A stretch of DNA of 64,000 nucleotides from contig JAFWVQ010000066.1 in the NCBI GenBank assembly GCA_017523925.1, forward strand, positions 1 through 64,000, written 5' to 3'. Source of the stretch: Clostridia bacterium. Its GTDB lineage: Bacteria > Bacillota > Clostridia > Christensenellales > CAG-138. The notes below the pieces were generated by a model. The model was not told the DNA's origin. It ran no database searches and was given only the letters and a program-made list of their open reading frames with translations. This document shows positions 34,306 through 43,031 of the stretch, piece by piece. A program made the translations under genes and the position numbers. Each line of letters begins with the position of its first letter. Position 1 is the stretch's first letter.

Positions 34306-35061
34306 TCATTTCATCCGCGCCATATGCGCCTTTGCAAACTCCTTCACGGCGCTCATGGTGAATTCGCCGCATTTGCCGTCCGCAGCTCCTGCGAAATACC
34401 CCAGCGCATTCAGCGCCTGCTGAAGCATCCGCACCGCTTCCCCCTGCACCATCGGCTTTTGAAGGCTCAGTACGATCTGCTCATCATAGCAGGCTTCATC
34501 GTATATGAGCCTTTTTGTGCATAGGCCGCGATGCGTCCACGGGCGCTCCGAGAGCTTGGTCACGCAAACGCCGAAGGCGATGCCGCGCGCCTCCACTACG
34601 AGGGGCTCGCCGCCAAGCTGCCCGCAGATGAAGCCGGTATGCATCATGCGGTCCTCCGCATCGATGATGAACACCGCCTCGCCGATGGCGTAGGGGCGCT
34701 TGACCTCCCCTATCCTGCCCTTTTCGGTGCACCAAGCGCTGTAACAGTAGTTCGGCGTCGCCTCCATGCCCGTGTAGGCGGTCAAAAGCCCCTGGCTGTC
34801 GCAGGCATGCACCCTTTTTCTTGCGAAATTGGCGGTAACGTGGTCGAACCTCTCCCTTGACCAGCCGAAGTGCCTGTAAAAATTCTCAAACTTCGCCTCG
34901 AGCGTTTCCGCGTTCACCTGTTCACCCTTCATCCCGGGCAGATACTCCCATTCCTCGGTGCCGCATTCCTCCAGATCAAGCGGGATCCTCGCACCGAGCG
35001 GCACGGTGTCCAGCTTTGCGTGAGAGAGCGCGAAGCGAATAAAATCCAATGCGTTTTTCAT
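34306..35061 (-). CDS. NlpC/P60-like lysin with peptidoglycan-binding domain
   Basis: 251 aa. The N-terminal part (FIRFALSHAKLDTVPLGARIP) and central domain resemble phage NlpC/P60 endopeptidases: RVHACDSQGLLTAY (a Cys near residue 100 where the family has DCSGL), MMHTGFICG (catalytic His region near 155) and PLVVEARG (near 168). A peptidoglycan-binding segment closes the protein (GEAVRMLQQALNALGYFAGAADGKCGEFTMSAVKEFAKAH, in part; about 208-248). There is no signal peptide. The CDSQG order departs from the usual DCSG, so activity should be checked. GGAG before ATG 35061 sets the start. Confidence 0.72.
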   Translation of the reverse strand: MKNALDFIRFALSHAKLDTVPLGARIPLDLEECGTEEWEYLPGMKGEQVNAETLEAKFENFYRHFGWSRERFDHVTANFARKRVHACDSQGLLTAYTGMEATPNYCYSAWCTEKGRIGEVKRPYAIGEAVFIIDAEDRMMHTGFICGQLGGEPLVVEARGIAFGVCVTKLSERPWTHRGLCTKRLIYDEACYDEQIVLSLQKPMVQGEAVRMLQQALNALGYFAGAADGKCGEFTMSAVKEFAKAHMARMK

Positions 35062-35287
35062 AGCTAACTCCTTATCTTCTTCATCTTCATTTTCGTTTTC
35101 TTCATAATAGCGTCGGCACCCTTTGGCGCCGCGCCCCAACCTATCGCATTTCCTTCTCCGCGCCCGTTTCGGGGCGGACCCAAGCTCAAGCTCAAGCCCG
35201 TTAAAGCCCGACTAAAAGCCCGTTAAAGCCCTTATAAGCCCGAGCCAAAGCCCGATCCGCCCCTTCCGGCCGTTTACTGCAAAAGCC

Positions 35288-36556
35288 TCAATCGAAGGTG
35301 TTCAGGTTTCGATCCCTGCCGGGCGTCTGACCCGAGCTCGTGCCGCCGCCCGAAGAATAGCGCGGGTCGAACGCAGCGCGCAGACGCTCATACTGCGCCG
35401 GCGAAAGGTTCCTTCGAAGCTCCTCGCGGATCGCTCGCCAATACGCCGAATCGCTGTTGAAAACGTTGTTTCGATCGCTCGAGGAAAGCGTGTTGAGATA
35501 CACCGTGTAGTTGTGGTAATTCGCCTCGCTGCCGCCCGTGCCGGTGTCCGTATAGCCCGCTCCGCCGCCCGAGCCGCCGTTCTTCGGCACCTTCGGATCG
35601 CCGCCGGAGCCCGATGAGCTTCCCGAGCCGCTTCTGCCGCCGCCGGAAACACCCGAGCCTCCCGAACCTCCGGAGCCGCCCGAGCCCGCGGCCGCGCGCA
35701 TGGCGCGCTCGAACTCCTGCTGCTGCCTGAGGCGCTCCTGCTCGTAGGCCTGCCTGAGACGCTCCTGCTCCGCTTCAAACTCCTGCTGGCGGCGCAGGCG
35801 CTCGTTTTCGTAAGCCTGCTGCTGAAGCTGGCGCTGCATCTCGAGCTCATGCTGACGGTTCATCGCCGCGAACTGCGCCTGTATGCTCGCAAGCTCGTTC
35901 GAGGCGTTGTAAAGATACTCCGCGAGCGTCGAGTTATAGCTCGTTTCCATCGAAGCGATATCGTTTGCTATATCGTCGTATTCGCGGTCCTTCATGCTCG
36001 AAAGGTAGCTCGATGCGCCCATGCCGCGCGAATAGGCGTCCGCGTCCAGCTCCGCCATCACGGTTTCGCCGTACTTCTGCCTGCCCGCTATCGCCGCGTC
36101 CACCGAGGGGCGCAGGAAGGCGGAGAGCTGCGAATACAGCTCGTCCAGCGTGGGGAGCGCCATGTCTATGCCGTAGCTGTGCAGCGCGGCGATCAGCCTT
36201 GAGTAGTAATCCTCGAAGCTGCCCGAATCGTATCCGCCGTTCGCAGCGGAGTTTTCTCCACCGCCGCTTCCGCCGCTGCCGCCGCCTTCCGAATTTCGCG
36301 GGGCATAGTATCCGCTTCCGGCGCTTCCCTGCGCGGCGTTCGCCGAGCCGTACCCGTTCTGCGTGCTCTGCGCCTGTTCGGAAAAGAAACCGCCCGAATC
36401 CGCGCCATAGCTGCCGCTCGCGGCAGCTCCCGAAGGAGCGTTCGCGGCGCCTCCGCCCATCTCCGCATACCGAGGACGGATGGGCTTAACGTCGTATTCG
36501 CCCCTCTTTCTTGTATCGGGGCGCACTCTTCCGCTCGTAAAGAAAAATTTACCCAT
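35288..36556 (-). CDS. Gly/Ser-rich coiled-coil phage structural protein
   Basis: 422 aa. Order: short basic start, a Gly/Ser/Ala-rich disordered part (about 35-120), a helical domain (about 121-225, with RLIAALHSYGIDMALPTLDELYSQLSAF in part), a coiled coil with repeated LRQ/RRQQEFE units (about 226-285), a second Gly/Ser-rich stretch (about 286-345), and a C-terminal domain (about 346-422: LNTLSSSDRNNVFNSDSAYWRAI and SPAQYERLRAAFDPRY). GGGGGT 4 bases before ATG 36556 decides the start over a TTG upstream. It could be an injected or ejection protein; no family is certain. Confidence 0.6.
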   Translation of the reverse strand: MGKFFFTSGRVRPDTRKRGEYDVKPIRPRYAEMGGGAANAPSGAAASGSYGADSGGFFSEQAQSTQNGYGSANAAQGSAGSGYYAPRNSEGGGSGGSGGGENSAANGGYDSGSFEDYYSRLIAALHSYGIDMALPTLDELYSQLSAFLRPSVDAAIAGRQKYGETVMAELDADAYSRGMGASSYLSSMKDREYDDIANDIASMETSYNSTLAEYLYNASNELASIQAQFAAMNRQHELEMQRQLQQQAYENERLRRQQEFEAEQERLRQAYEQERLRQQQEFERAMRAAAGSGGSGGSGGSGVSGGGRSGSGSSSGSGGDPKVPKNGGSGGGAGYTDTGTGGSEANYHNYTVYLNTLSSSDRNNVFNSDSAYWRAIREELRRNLSPAQYERLRAAFDPRYSSGGGTSSGQTPGRDRNLNTFD

Positions 36557-36652
36557 TTTTACCCCCGTTTCCAAACAAAGATCTCTTGCGGCGGGAAGGT
36601 TTGGTTTTTCGCCTCCCCGCCCTCATTCCGTCCGCCGTTATCGGCTGCGCGC

Positions 36653-37870
36653 TCAGGAAACGGTGTGCTCGATGCGAACGAGCCACAGATCGTTGAGGAT
36701 CGCGGCGGTGTACGCGGTCACCTTCGCGCCGACGGTCGCACGCTGATCGAGGGGATCGGCGGTGCCGCTCGAGCCGTGGGGCTTGACGATAAGCTGAACA
36801 GCGCCCCTGCCCTCAACGTCCACAACGCCGTAAGCGTCCCTGCCGAAAACGAGGCTCGCGTGCACGTCCCTGGTGCGGTTGGTATCCGGAACGCGCTCGC
36901 CCGCGTCCTCGCTGCAAACCGCGTCGTCCGCGCTCAGGCTCGCAAGCTCCGTCAGATACACGGTGCGGGTCTCGGGATCGTAGGTGGTGTCGGCTGCAAG
37001 GGTGTACTCGACGTCGCCGATAATGAGCTTGTTGCCCGGAACGGAAAGATACGCGATCTCCTCCTCGGTGGGCTCGTTTTTGAGAACGAAGCTCTTGCTC
37101 TCGGTGGTGTCCGCGTCAACGTAGTTGCGCACGGACTGGGAAAACACCTTCGCCTCGGTGCTCTCAACGAAGACCACGCCGTAGAGCCTGCCGATCTCGC
37201 CGCTGTAAATGGCCTCGGAATTCTGATAGGTGGAAACGTTCTTCCACATCTCGTCATTCTGAAGGTCGTAGGTCGCCTCGGGCGAGCAGATGCACACAAA
37301 ATGCGGCGTTCTTCCGTTCTCGCTGAAGGGGCGCGCCTTGTTCTTTTTGAGCGTGCGCACGGCCTTGCGGATCTCGGTGGTGGTCAGCTTGTCGTTCGCG
37401 CCGAGCTGGCTTCTTGCCGCCTTGCCGCCCGCGTACTGCACGTTGCTGCCCGCGCTCACCGCATCGCGGGTGACCCACTCCACAACGGTGCCGAGCTGCT
37501 CGCCAAGAAGCTCCGCCGAATCGTTGATCACCTGATCGTATGCGGTAAGATCGAGCAGATCGCTGACCTCCACGTATGCGCCGTACTGCTTCACCTCGGC
37601 CTCGACCTCGGTCTGCGAGAGGGTCTGACCCGTGGGGGTAACGCCCTCAACAAGGCCGCTCACCGCGCTTGCGGGGTCGAAGAGATTCCAGCGGCGGAAG
37701 TTGACGTACTTGCCGTTGTTGCGCGGGATCGAGCGCTTCTGGCCGAACTCCTGGTAAACAAGGCGGGTCTTTGCGCTCTCAAGCAGCTGCCTGTCGTAGA
37801 ACTTCGAGGGGAACCTGACCGCCGGATTCGCGGTGGTGTTGATATAATTCCTTGAGGTATCGTTGGACAT
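36653..37870 (-). CDS. N4-gp56-family major capsid protein
   Basis: 405 aa. The opening FPSKFYDRQLLESAKTRLVYQ, FGQKRSIPRNNGKYVNFRRW, LVEGVTPTGQTLSQTEVEAEVKQYGAYVEVSDLLDLTAYD and ETTREAVSAGSNVQYAGGK-like segments (all shown in part or approximately) are the well-known pattern of N4-gp56-type capsid proteins. An insert around 270-340 and the C-terminal GRDAYGVVDV and GVDPLDQRATVGAK-like ending complete the HK97-type fold. The frame is intact. AAAGGA 8 bases before the ATG. It follows the scaffold-like gene as in typical head modules. Confidence 0.9.
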   Translation of the reverse strand: MSNDTSRNYINTTANPAVRFPSKFYDRQLLESAKTRLVYQEFGQKRSIPRNNGKYVNFRRWNLFDPASAVSGLVEGVTPTGQTLSQTEVEAEVKQYGAYVEVSDLLDLTAYDQVINDSAELLGEQLGTVVEWVTRDAVSAGSNVQYAGGKAARSQLGANDKLTTTEIRKAVRTLKKNKARPFSENGRTPHFVCICSPEATYDLQNDEMWKNVSTYQNSEAIYSGEIGRLYGVVFVESTEAKVFSQSVRNYVDADTTESKSFVLKNEPTEEEIAYLSVPGNKLIIGDVEYTLAADTTYDPETRTVYLTELASLSADDAVCSEDAGERVPDTNRTRDVHASLVFGRDAYGVVDVEGRGAVQLIVKPHGSSGTADPLDQRATVGAKVTAYTAAILNDLWLVRIEHTVS

Positions 37871-37921
37871 ATTCTTTTTCCTTTCTTTATTTAATGCTCA
37901 TCGTCCGCTTTCGCGCCGCGC

Positions 37922-38317
37922 TCACAGACGGATCTTCCTGCCGTCCATGCTCGCGCGCTCGAGCTGCTTTTTCAGCCTGCGGAACTGCTCCGCGCTCATG
38001 CTCTCGTAATCCGCCCTCGGCGCCTCGAACAGCCCGCCGCGCAGGGGCGAAGGCAGCCTCGGCGCTCTCGCGCTTTCTCGCGCCGCTCCCTGCTCGGGAC
38101 GGTATGCGGCGGCAGCGCCATGCGCCTGCATCAGCCGCTCGATCTCGCCGGGATGGTCGGGATCGTCGGGGTAGTCGGGGTAGGCGGGGTAGGCAAAACC
38201 TTCGCCCGCATCCTTCTCATCGAATGCGCCCGCTCCTTCCGCCTTGCCTTCGGGCATATCGGAGGGCGCCGCATTCCACATCGCGATTATGCGCTCGGCG
38301 GCCTCCTCCTCGCCCAT
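37922..38317 (-). CDS. capsid-scaffold-like acidic protein; true start uncertain
   Basis: From ATG 38317 there are 131 aa: an acidic start, a Tyr/Pro/Asp-rich patch (YPAYPDYPDDPDHPG), and a basic C-terminal helix (MSAEQFRRLKKQLERASMDGRK), as in phage scaffolding proteins, which bind capsid protein by a basic tail. The same frame is open without a start codon back to 38527 and codes an acidic, Ala-rich segment beginning DDQEKKSIPELIDGIL. The only ATG with a good context (38520) is one base out of frame. The full-length gene therefore seems to have lost a base near its start. It directly precedes the capsid gene. Confidence 0.6.
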   Translation of the reverse strand: MGEEEAAERIIAMWNAAPSDMPEGKAEGAGAFDEKDAGEGFAYPAYPDYPDDPDHPGEIERLMQAHGAAAAYRPEQGAARESARAPRLPSPLRGGLFEAPRADYESMSAEQFRRLKKQLERASMDGRKIRL

Positions 38318-38527
38318 GCCCTCGGGGATGGTCAGCCTGTTGAGGAAGGCCCTGCCGAGCCTTGCAAGATGCGCGCTCTCCGTTTTGCCTTCCGCTTCGG
38401 CCGCATCGTGCGCTCCTGCCGCTTCATCGGCTCCGTCGGCCGCATCGGGCGCAGCGGATGCGCTCCCGCCGCCCAGGATGCCGTCGATCAGCTCCGGGAT
38501 GCTCTTCTTCTCTTGATCATCTTCAGC

Positions 38528-38959
38528 CTAAGTCCTGTCCTTTCCTTTGCGTTGAGACGGTTTGCGCTGCGCCGCTCCCGCGAAGCATACGGATCGAGTA
38601 CCGCGCACGGGTACCGCGCTCCGGTATCGCGTTCGGAAGTCGTATCGTGTACCGCCGCCGAAAACAAAGAGCGCCGGCTGTTCGATACAGCTTTCGGTGC
38701 TCCTTCCAAGCGGCGCGTATGCCTTTAAGGACCCTCCGCAAAAGGCGGAAAAGGATCCTCTTCCGACGGAAGAGCGGCGCCAACGCGTTCCCCATCTATT
38801 TCCATTATACCATGTTCACAGCCCAAAGTCAACCGTTAAGAGAATTTAAATGCATAACACCCCTTTTAAGAGTGTTTTCGACCCCAAAAGCTCTATTATT
38901 CGGAGAATTCGGCGTGCCGACCCCTTCATCAAAATATATCCGACAAGCCAACTCGGAAT
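38528..38959. other. 432 bp without a gene, between scaffold-like gene and iscR
   Basis: No credible coding frame. It holds a CTCTTCCG-A-CGGAAGAG palindrome (38758-38774) and an AT-rich stretch from about 38800. No tRNA, attachment site or repeat matching others in the window was seen. Confidence 0.6.
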
Positions 38960-38990
38960 TATTGACTAATCCCTATCAATATGGTATGAT
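38960..38990 (+). promoter_or_regulatory. iscR promoter with overlapping TATTGA palindrome
   Basis: TTGACT (38962-38967), 17 bases, TATGAT (38985-38990). TATTGA (38960-38965) and TCAATA (38976-38981) form an inverted repeat over the -35, a possible site for autoregulation by the Rrf2 protein encoded downstream. The start codon is 145 bases away. Confidence 0.6.
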
Positions 38991-39134
38991 TTACTCAGGG
39001 TGAAGCAGAATAACCGTCGGACGGCATATTTCAAACGAGCACGCATTCGGCTCCCGTTTGATCGGCCGTTTCGACCGTCCGCAGTTCGCTATCCACCGTT
39101 CACGATCCACGGAGTAATAAAGGAGGTATGGAAT

Positions 39135-39572
39135 ATGAAGCTCAGCACCAAGGGCCGCTACGGGCTCAAGGCGATGGTCGATCTCGCCACCGAATACGAT
39201 TCGGACGGCAAGCTCTCCATAGCGCAGCTTTCCGAGCGCCAGGGGATCAGCTATTCCTATCTCGAGCAACTCATCGCGCTGCTCAAAAAGGCGCATCTTG
39301 TGAGCGCGAGCCGCGGCGCCGCAGGCGGGTACAGGCTTAGCCGTCCGCCCGAGCAGATCACCGTTGGCGAGGTGCTCAAAGCGCTCGAGGGCAGCACGGC
39401 GCTCGTTGAGTGCGTGGATACCTGCGGAACGGACTGCGACAACGTTTGCTCCTGCGCGGCGCGTCCGCTGTGGCTCAAGCTGCAGCAGCGCATAGACTCC
39501 GTGCTTGAATCGACCACCATTCGCGATATGGCGAACGACTATATAACTCAAAAGGAAAGGAACCCCAAATAA
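39135..39572 (+). CDS. iscR: Rrf2/IscR-family Fe-S-sensing regulator
   Basis: 145 aa. Winged helix start MKLSTKGRYGLKAMVDLA, recognition helix region SYSYLEQLIALLKKAHLV and wing SRGAAGGYRLSRPP are typical. The cluster-binding region near 94-108 has cysteines in CVDTCGTDCDNVCSCAA. AGGAGG at 39121-39126 is correctly spaced for 39135; the ATG at 39128 is too close. It ends one base before the cysteine desulfurase gene, so it most likely controls this operon in response to Fe-S status. Confidence 0.93.
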   Translation: MKLSTKGRYGLKAMVDLATEYDSDGKLSIAQLSERQGISYSYLEQLIALLKKAHLVSASRGAAGGYRLSRPPEQITVGEVLKALEGSTALVECVDTCGTDCDNVCSCAARPLWLKLQQRIDSVLESTTIRDMANDYITQKERNPK

Positions 39573-39573
39573 T

Positions 39574-40737
39574 ATGAAACGGGTCTATATGGACAATGCG
39601 GCCACCACCGCGCTCAAAAAGGAAGTTCTCGACGCCATGATGCCGTATCTCACCGATATCTACGGCAACCCCTCCAGCCTGCACACCTTCGGGCAGGAGG
39701 CGCATAAGGCGGTCGAGAACGCGCGCCATCAGGTGGCAAAGGCGCTGAACGCCGCCGACGATCGCGAGATCATCTTCACCGGCTGCGGCACCGAATCCGA
39801 CAACATGGTGCTTCTCGGCATCGCGCAGCGCTACGCAAAAAAGGGCAAGCACATCATCACCTCCGCCGTGGAGCATCACGCCGTGCTCTACACCTGCGAG
39901 CGCCTTGAGAAGATGGGCTATGAAGTGACCTATCTTCCCGTGGATGAATACGGCATGGTCACGGCCGCGCAGGTCAGCGAGGCGATCAGACCCGACACCA
40001 TCCTTGTTTCGATCATGTTCGGAAACAACGAGGTCGGCACCGTTATGCCGATAAAGCGCATCGGCGAGGTCTGCCGCGAAAAGGGCGTTTTCTTCCACAC
40101 GGACGCGGTCCAGGCCGTCGGCCATGTGCATATAGACGTTCAGGATATGAATATCGACCTGCTCTCCCTCTCCGCGCATAAGTTCCACGGCCCGAAGGGC
40201 GTGGGCGCGCTGTACGTCAAAAAGGGCATAGTCGTTCCCGCGCTTCTCACCGGCGGCGCACAGGAGCGCAATAAGCGCGCCGGCACCGAAAACGTCGCCG
40301 GCATCGTGGGCCTCGGAAAGGCGATCGAGCTTGCCTGCTCCGATATAGACGAATCGAGCGCAAGGATGACGCATCTTCGCGATAAGCTGATGACGGGCAT
40401 CGCGGGCAGCATCCCGGAGGTGAAGCTCAACGGCCACCCCACCGAGCGCCTGCCAGGCAACGTCAATTTCTCCATCAAATACATCGAGGGCGAATCCATC
40501 CTGCTTATGCTCGATATAAACGGCATCGCGGCTTCCAGCGGCTCCGCCTGCACGAGCGGTTCGCTCGACCCCTCGCACGTGCTTCTCGCGATGGGGCTGC
40601 CGCACGAGATCGCGCACGGCTCTCTGCGCCTCACGCTCGGCGACGACACCACCGAGGAGGAGGTAGACTACGTGCTCGAGGTGCTGCCGAAGGTGGTCGA
40701 AAGGCTGCGCAAGATGAGCCCGCTTTACAAGGGCTGA
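39574..40737 (+). CDS. iscS: cysteine desulfurase IscS/NifS
   Basis: 387 aa PLP enzyme giving sulfur for Fe-S clusters. MDNAATTALKKEVLDAM, NPSSLHTFGQEAH, the PLP-lysine motif SAHKFHGPKGVGALYV (Lys near 203) and the mobile catalytic Cys loop SGSACTSGSLDPSHVLLAMG (near 320-339) are present. Intact. Followed by a dispersed repeat and then iscU. Confidence 0.97.
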   Translation: MKRVYMDNAATTALKKEVLDAMMPYLTDIYGNPSSLHTFGQEAHKAVENARHQVAKALNAADDREIIFTGCGTESDNMVLLGIAQRYAKKGKHIITSAVEHHAVLYTCERLEKMGYEVTYLPVDEYGMVTAAQVSEAIRPDTILVSIMFGNNEVGTVMPIKRIGEVCREKGVFFHTDAVQAVGHVHIDVQDMNIDLLSLSAHKFHGPKGVGALYVKKGIVVPALLTGGAQERNKRAGTENVAGIVGLGKAIELACSDIDESSARMTHLRDKLMTGIAGSIPEVKLNGHPTERLPGNVNFSIKYIEGESILLMLDINGIAASSGSACTSGSLDPSHVLLAMGLPHEIAHGSLRLTLGDDTTEEEVDYVLEVLPKVVERLRKMSPLYKG

Positions 40738-40753
40738 CAGGGCTGCGCCCTTT

Positions 40754-40810
40754 AGTGAATAGTGAATAATGAATAGTGAATAGTTGAGGATGAAATTCCT
40801 TCGGAATTTC
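40754..40810. repeat. dispersed repeat copy 4
   Basis: AGTGAATAGTGAATAATG and AATAGTGAATAGTTGAGG precede the palindrome GAAATTCC-TTC-GGAATTTC (40792-40810). It is the reverse orientation of copies 1 and 2 and lies between iscS and iscU. Confidence 0.82.
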
Positions 40811-40880
40811 TCAAGATCATATCACCGTTCATAAAGAATTACAAAGGAATAATAAGACCTTTAACAGGAGGTAAAGATAT

Positions 40881-41336
40881 ATGTACACCGAAAAAGTTAT
40901 GGATCATTTCTCCAACCCGCGCAACATGGGCGAGGTCGAGGGCGCAAACGGCGTCGGCATGGTCGGCAACGCCAAATGCGGCGACATCATGCAGATGTTT
41001 CTGAAGATATCCGATGACGGCATCATCGAGGACGTTGGCTTCAAGACCTTCGGCTGCGGCGCGGCCGTCGCCACCAGCAGCATGGCCACCGAGCTCATCA
41101 AGGGCAAGAGCATCGACGAGGCGCTCACGCTCACCAACTCCGCCGTTGTGGAGGCGCTCGAGGGTCTGCCCCCCGCAAAGCTGCATTGCTCCGTGCTCGC
41201 CGAGGAGGCCGTGAAGGCCGCCATCGAAAACTACTATGCCCGCAAGGAGGGCAGGGACGTCGAATGTACCTGCGCCGACTGCGGCCATGACCATGAGCAT
41301 GAGCACGGTCATGACGACGAAAGCGAGGAGGCTTGA
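40881..41336 (+). CDS. iscU: Fe-S cluster scaffold IscU/NifU N-terminal type with His/Cys tail
   Basis: 151 aa. MDHFSNPRNMGEV, the first cluster Cys in NAKCGD (near 37), FGCGAAVATSSMATE (Cys near 62) and LHCSVLAEEAVKAAI (Cys near 105) form the conserved three-cysteine site. After the usual end (about residue 128) there is an extension CTCADCGHDHEHEHGHDD that is rich in His, Cys and Asp and could bind metal. ACAGGAGG precedes ATG 40881. Operon with iscR and iscS. Confidence 0.95.
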   Translation: MYTEKVMDHFSNPRNMGEVEGANGVGMVGNAKCGDIMQMFLKISDDGIIEDVGFKTFGCGAAVATSSMATELIKGKSIDEALTLTNSAVVEALEGLPPAKLHCSVLAEEAVKAAIENYYARKEGRDVECTCADCGHDHEHEHGHDDESEEA

Positions 41337-41342
41337 GCCTTT

Positions 41343-42320
41343 ATGGATTGCACCGTATGTGCCTGCTGTAAGCAAGGCGGCAGCGAAACCTGTATCCACG
41401 AGCTGAAGAAAGGCGAACCGATCGCTTTTGAGCCGATCACGCCTCAATTCATCATCAAAAACCGCAGCGTGCTCAAATCAAGCGCGATAAGGCTCTGCGA
41501 CCTCACCCCCGGCTGCCTGTATATGTGGCGCGATTTCTACAGCATGAAGGCGGCGATCGTGCACGATATGCTCGTTTGCATCGCGGGCGACGCGGACGAG
41601 CACGGCGAGGGCGGCAATCTGTACTACACCTGCCCCATCGGCAGCGGCGACTTCGGCGCTGCTGTTCGCGCCTGCAAGCGCGATGCGGATGCGCGCGGCA
41701 TCGATTTTCGGATGTGCACCGTTCCCGATGAAGCCATCGCGCCCATCGAGAGCAGCATCGGCAGAAAGGCGAGCGTTGAAAGCGATATCGACCGCCCCGA
41801 TTTTCTCTATCACTACGAGAATTTCCTCGGCTACGCGGGTAAGGCGCTCCACGCGCACCGCAACCATATCAACCGCTTCATGCGCGAGAACCCCGCGTAC
41901 CGCTTCGAGCCGCTCACCCTTGAAAACCGCGATGCCGCGCTCAAATTCCTGCGCGAGCACCACGCAGAGCTTGAAAAGGGCAACGCCGTTTCGGACGAGG
42001 ACCTTATGCGCACCGAGGAGCTTTTGAACTGCTTCGACGCGCTCGACCTCTCGGGCGGCATACTCTACGCGGGCGAAAGGGCCGTCGGCTTCACGCTCGG
42101 CGAGATCATTGCCGACACGCTTCACGTTCACGTTGAAAAGGCGGATCACTCGGTCCACGGCGCGTTCCAGATGCTTGCTATGAGCTTCGCGGAATACATG
42201 AAACGCGACGGGCTCAAATTCATCAACCGCCAGGACGATGCGGAGGACGAGGGGCTCTACCGCTCCAAGATGAGCTATCGCCCCTGCGCGCTGCTCAATA
42301 AAAACGTGCTGACCTTTTAA
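41343..42320 (+). CDS. DUF2156-like acyl/aminoacyl transferase-type protein with Cys-rich start
   Basis: 325 aa. Starts with MDCTVCACCKQGGSETC, unusual for the family, then a GNAT-like double domain of the DUF2156 (LPG_synthase_C-like) group: FEPITPQF, CLYMWRDFY, LYYTCPIGSGD, DFLYHYENFLGYAGKALHAHRNHINRF (in part), HAELEKGNAVSDEDL, GGILYAGERAVGFTLGE, AFQMLAMSFAEYM and FINRQDDAEDEGLYRSKMSY. The last motif is diagnostic. It starts 6 bases after the iscU stop and is thus in the isc operon; the Cys-rich start fits a link to metal or cluster sensing, but that is only an inference. Confidence 0.85.
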   Translation: MDCTVCACCKQGGSETCIHELKKGEPIAFEPITPQFIIKNRSVLKSSAIRLCDLTPGCLYMWRDFYSMKAAIVHDMLVCIAGDADEHGEGGNLYYTCPIGSGDFGAAVRACKRDADARGIDFRMCTVPDEAIAPIESSIGRKASVESDIDRPDFLYHYENFLGYAGKALHAHRNHINRFMRENPAYRFEPLTLENRDAALKFLREHHAELEKGNAVSDEDLMRTEELLNCFDALDLSGGILYAGERAVGFTLGEIIADTLHVHVEKADHSVHGAFQMLAMSFAEYMKRDGLKFINRQDDAEDEGLYRSKMSYRPCALLNKNVLTF

Positions 42321-42358
42321 GCTGTATTACCGTTTCTTATAATGTGTTTCGACTTTTT

Positions 42359-42397
42359 GCCCCGTTTTCGCTTTTTGCGAAGGCGGGGCTTTGTTTG
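42359..42397 (+). terminator. terminator of the isc operon
   Basis: GCCCCG (42359-42364) and CGGGGC (42384-42389), with an inner TTCGC...GCGAA pairing, then TTTGTTTG. Confidence 0.75.
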
Positions 42398-42469
42398 TGC
42401 AGCCCTATGCGGATACGCCATTTCGCGGTTTTTGCGGAGTTAAGCCTCCCCATTTACGCGGTCAGCGGA

Positions 42470-42498
42470 TTTACAGCGCCGAGGCTTTATGTTAAACT
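42470..42498 (+). promoter_or_regulatory. possible promoter of the small membrane protein gene
   Basis: TTTACA (42470-42475), 17 bases, TAAACT (42493-42498), about 60 bases ahead of the start. Confidence 0.45.
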
Positions 42499-42559
42499 TT
42501 TAGTTGAATAAAGCGGGGCGGCAAACGCGCCCGCAAAAGGAGTATAGAAACACCCTAAT

Positions 42560-42916
42560 ATGAGGAAATCCATGAGGAAATTATCAAAAAGGTTCAAAAA
42601 GCTCGGCCGCTTTCAGAAGGCGATCCTTATCCTGACCCTGCTTATCGCGCTCGTTTTCACCGTGCTCTTTGTCATTTTTTCCATAAGCAATGGCAAGGGA
42701 AACTGGCTTATCTGGTTCGCGGGCATCTTCTTCAGCGCTCTGATTGCAGTCGATATCCTTTTTACCGATGAGCTTTTCCGCTATCGCATGAGCTTCCGCA
42801 TCCGCGAGCCGGAAAAGGCGGAGCCCTCGGAATGGGAGATGGATCAAAGGTATATCGGCTGGATGCTCGCGCCGCTTATGACGGTCATCGTGTTTTTATG
42901 GGGACTTTTTGCTTAA
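42560..42916 (+). CDS. small membrane protein of unknown function
   Basis: 118 aa. A very basic start (MRKSMRKLSKRFKKLGRFQK), two adjacent membrane helices (about 20-43 and 50-68), a charged loop (FRYRMSFRIREPEKAEPSEWEMD) and a third helix at the end (about 97-117). No family recognised. AAGGAG at 42537-42542 is 17 bases from ATG 42560, longer than normal, so the start is slightly uncertain, but a stop codon in frame rules out an earlier one nearby. Confidence 0.65.
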   Translation: MRKSMRKLSKRFKKLGRFQKAILILTLLIALVFTVLFVIFSISNGKGNWLIWFAGIFFSALIAVDILFTDELFRYRMSFRIREPEKAEPSEWEMDQRYIGWMLAPLMTVIVFLWGLFA

Positions 42917-43031
42917 TGATGCATGCAGCGCTCCGCCCGTGAGTTTACAAAAAAGCCACATTTTACGGCTTTACAAAGCGGGCATTTTATGATATCCTTG
43001 ATTCTGCATATATATAGCATGGAGGAAACAG

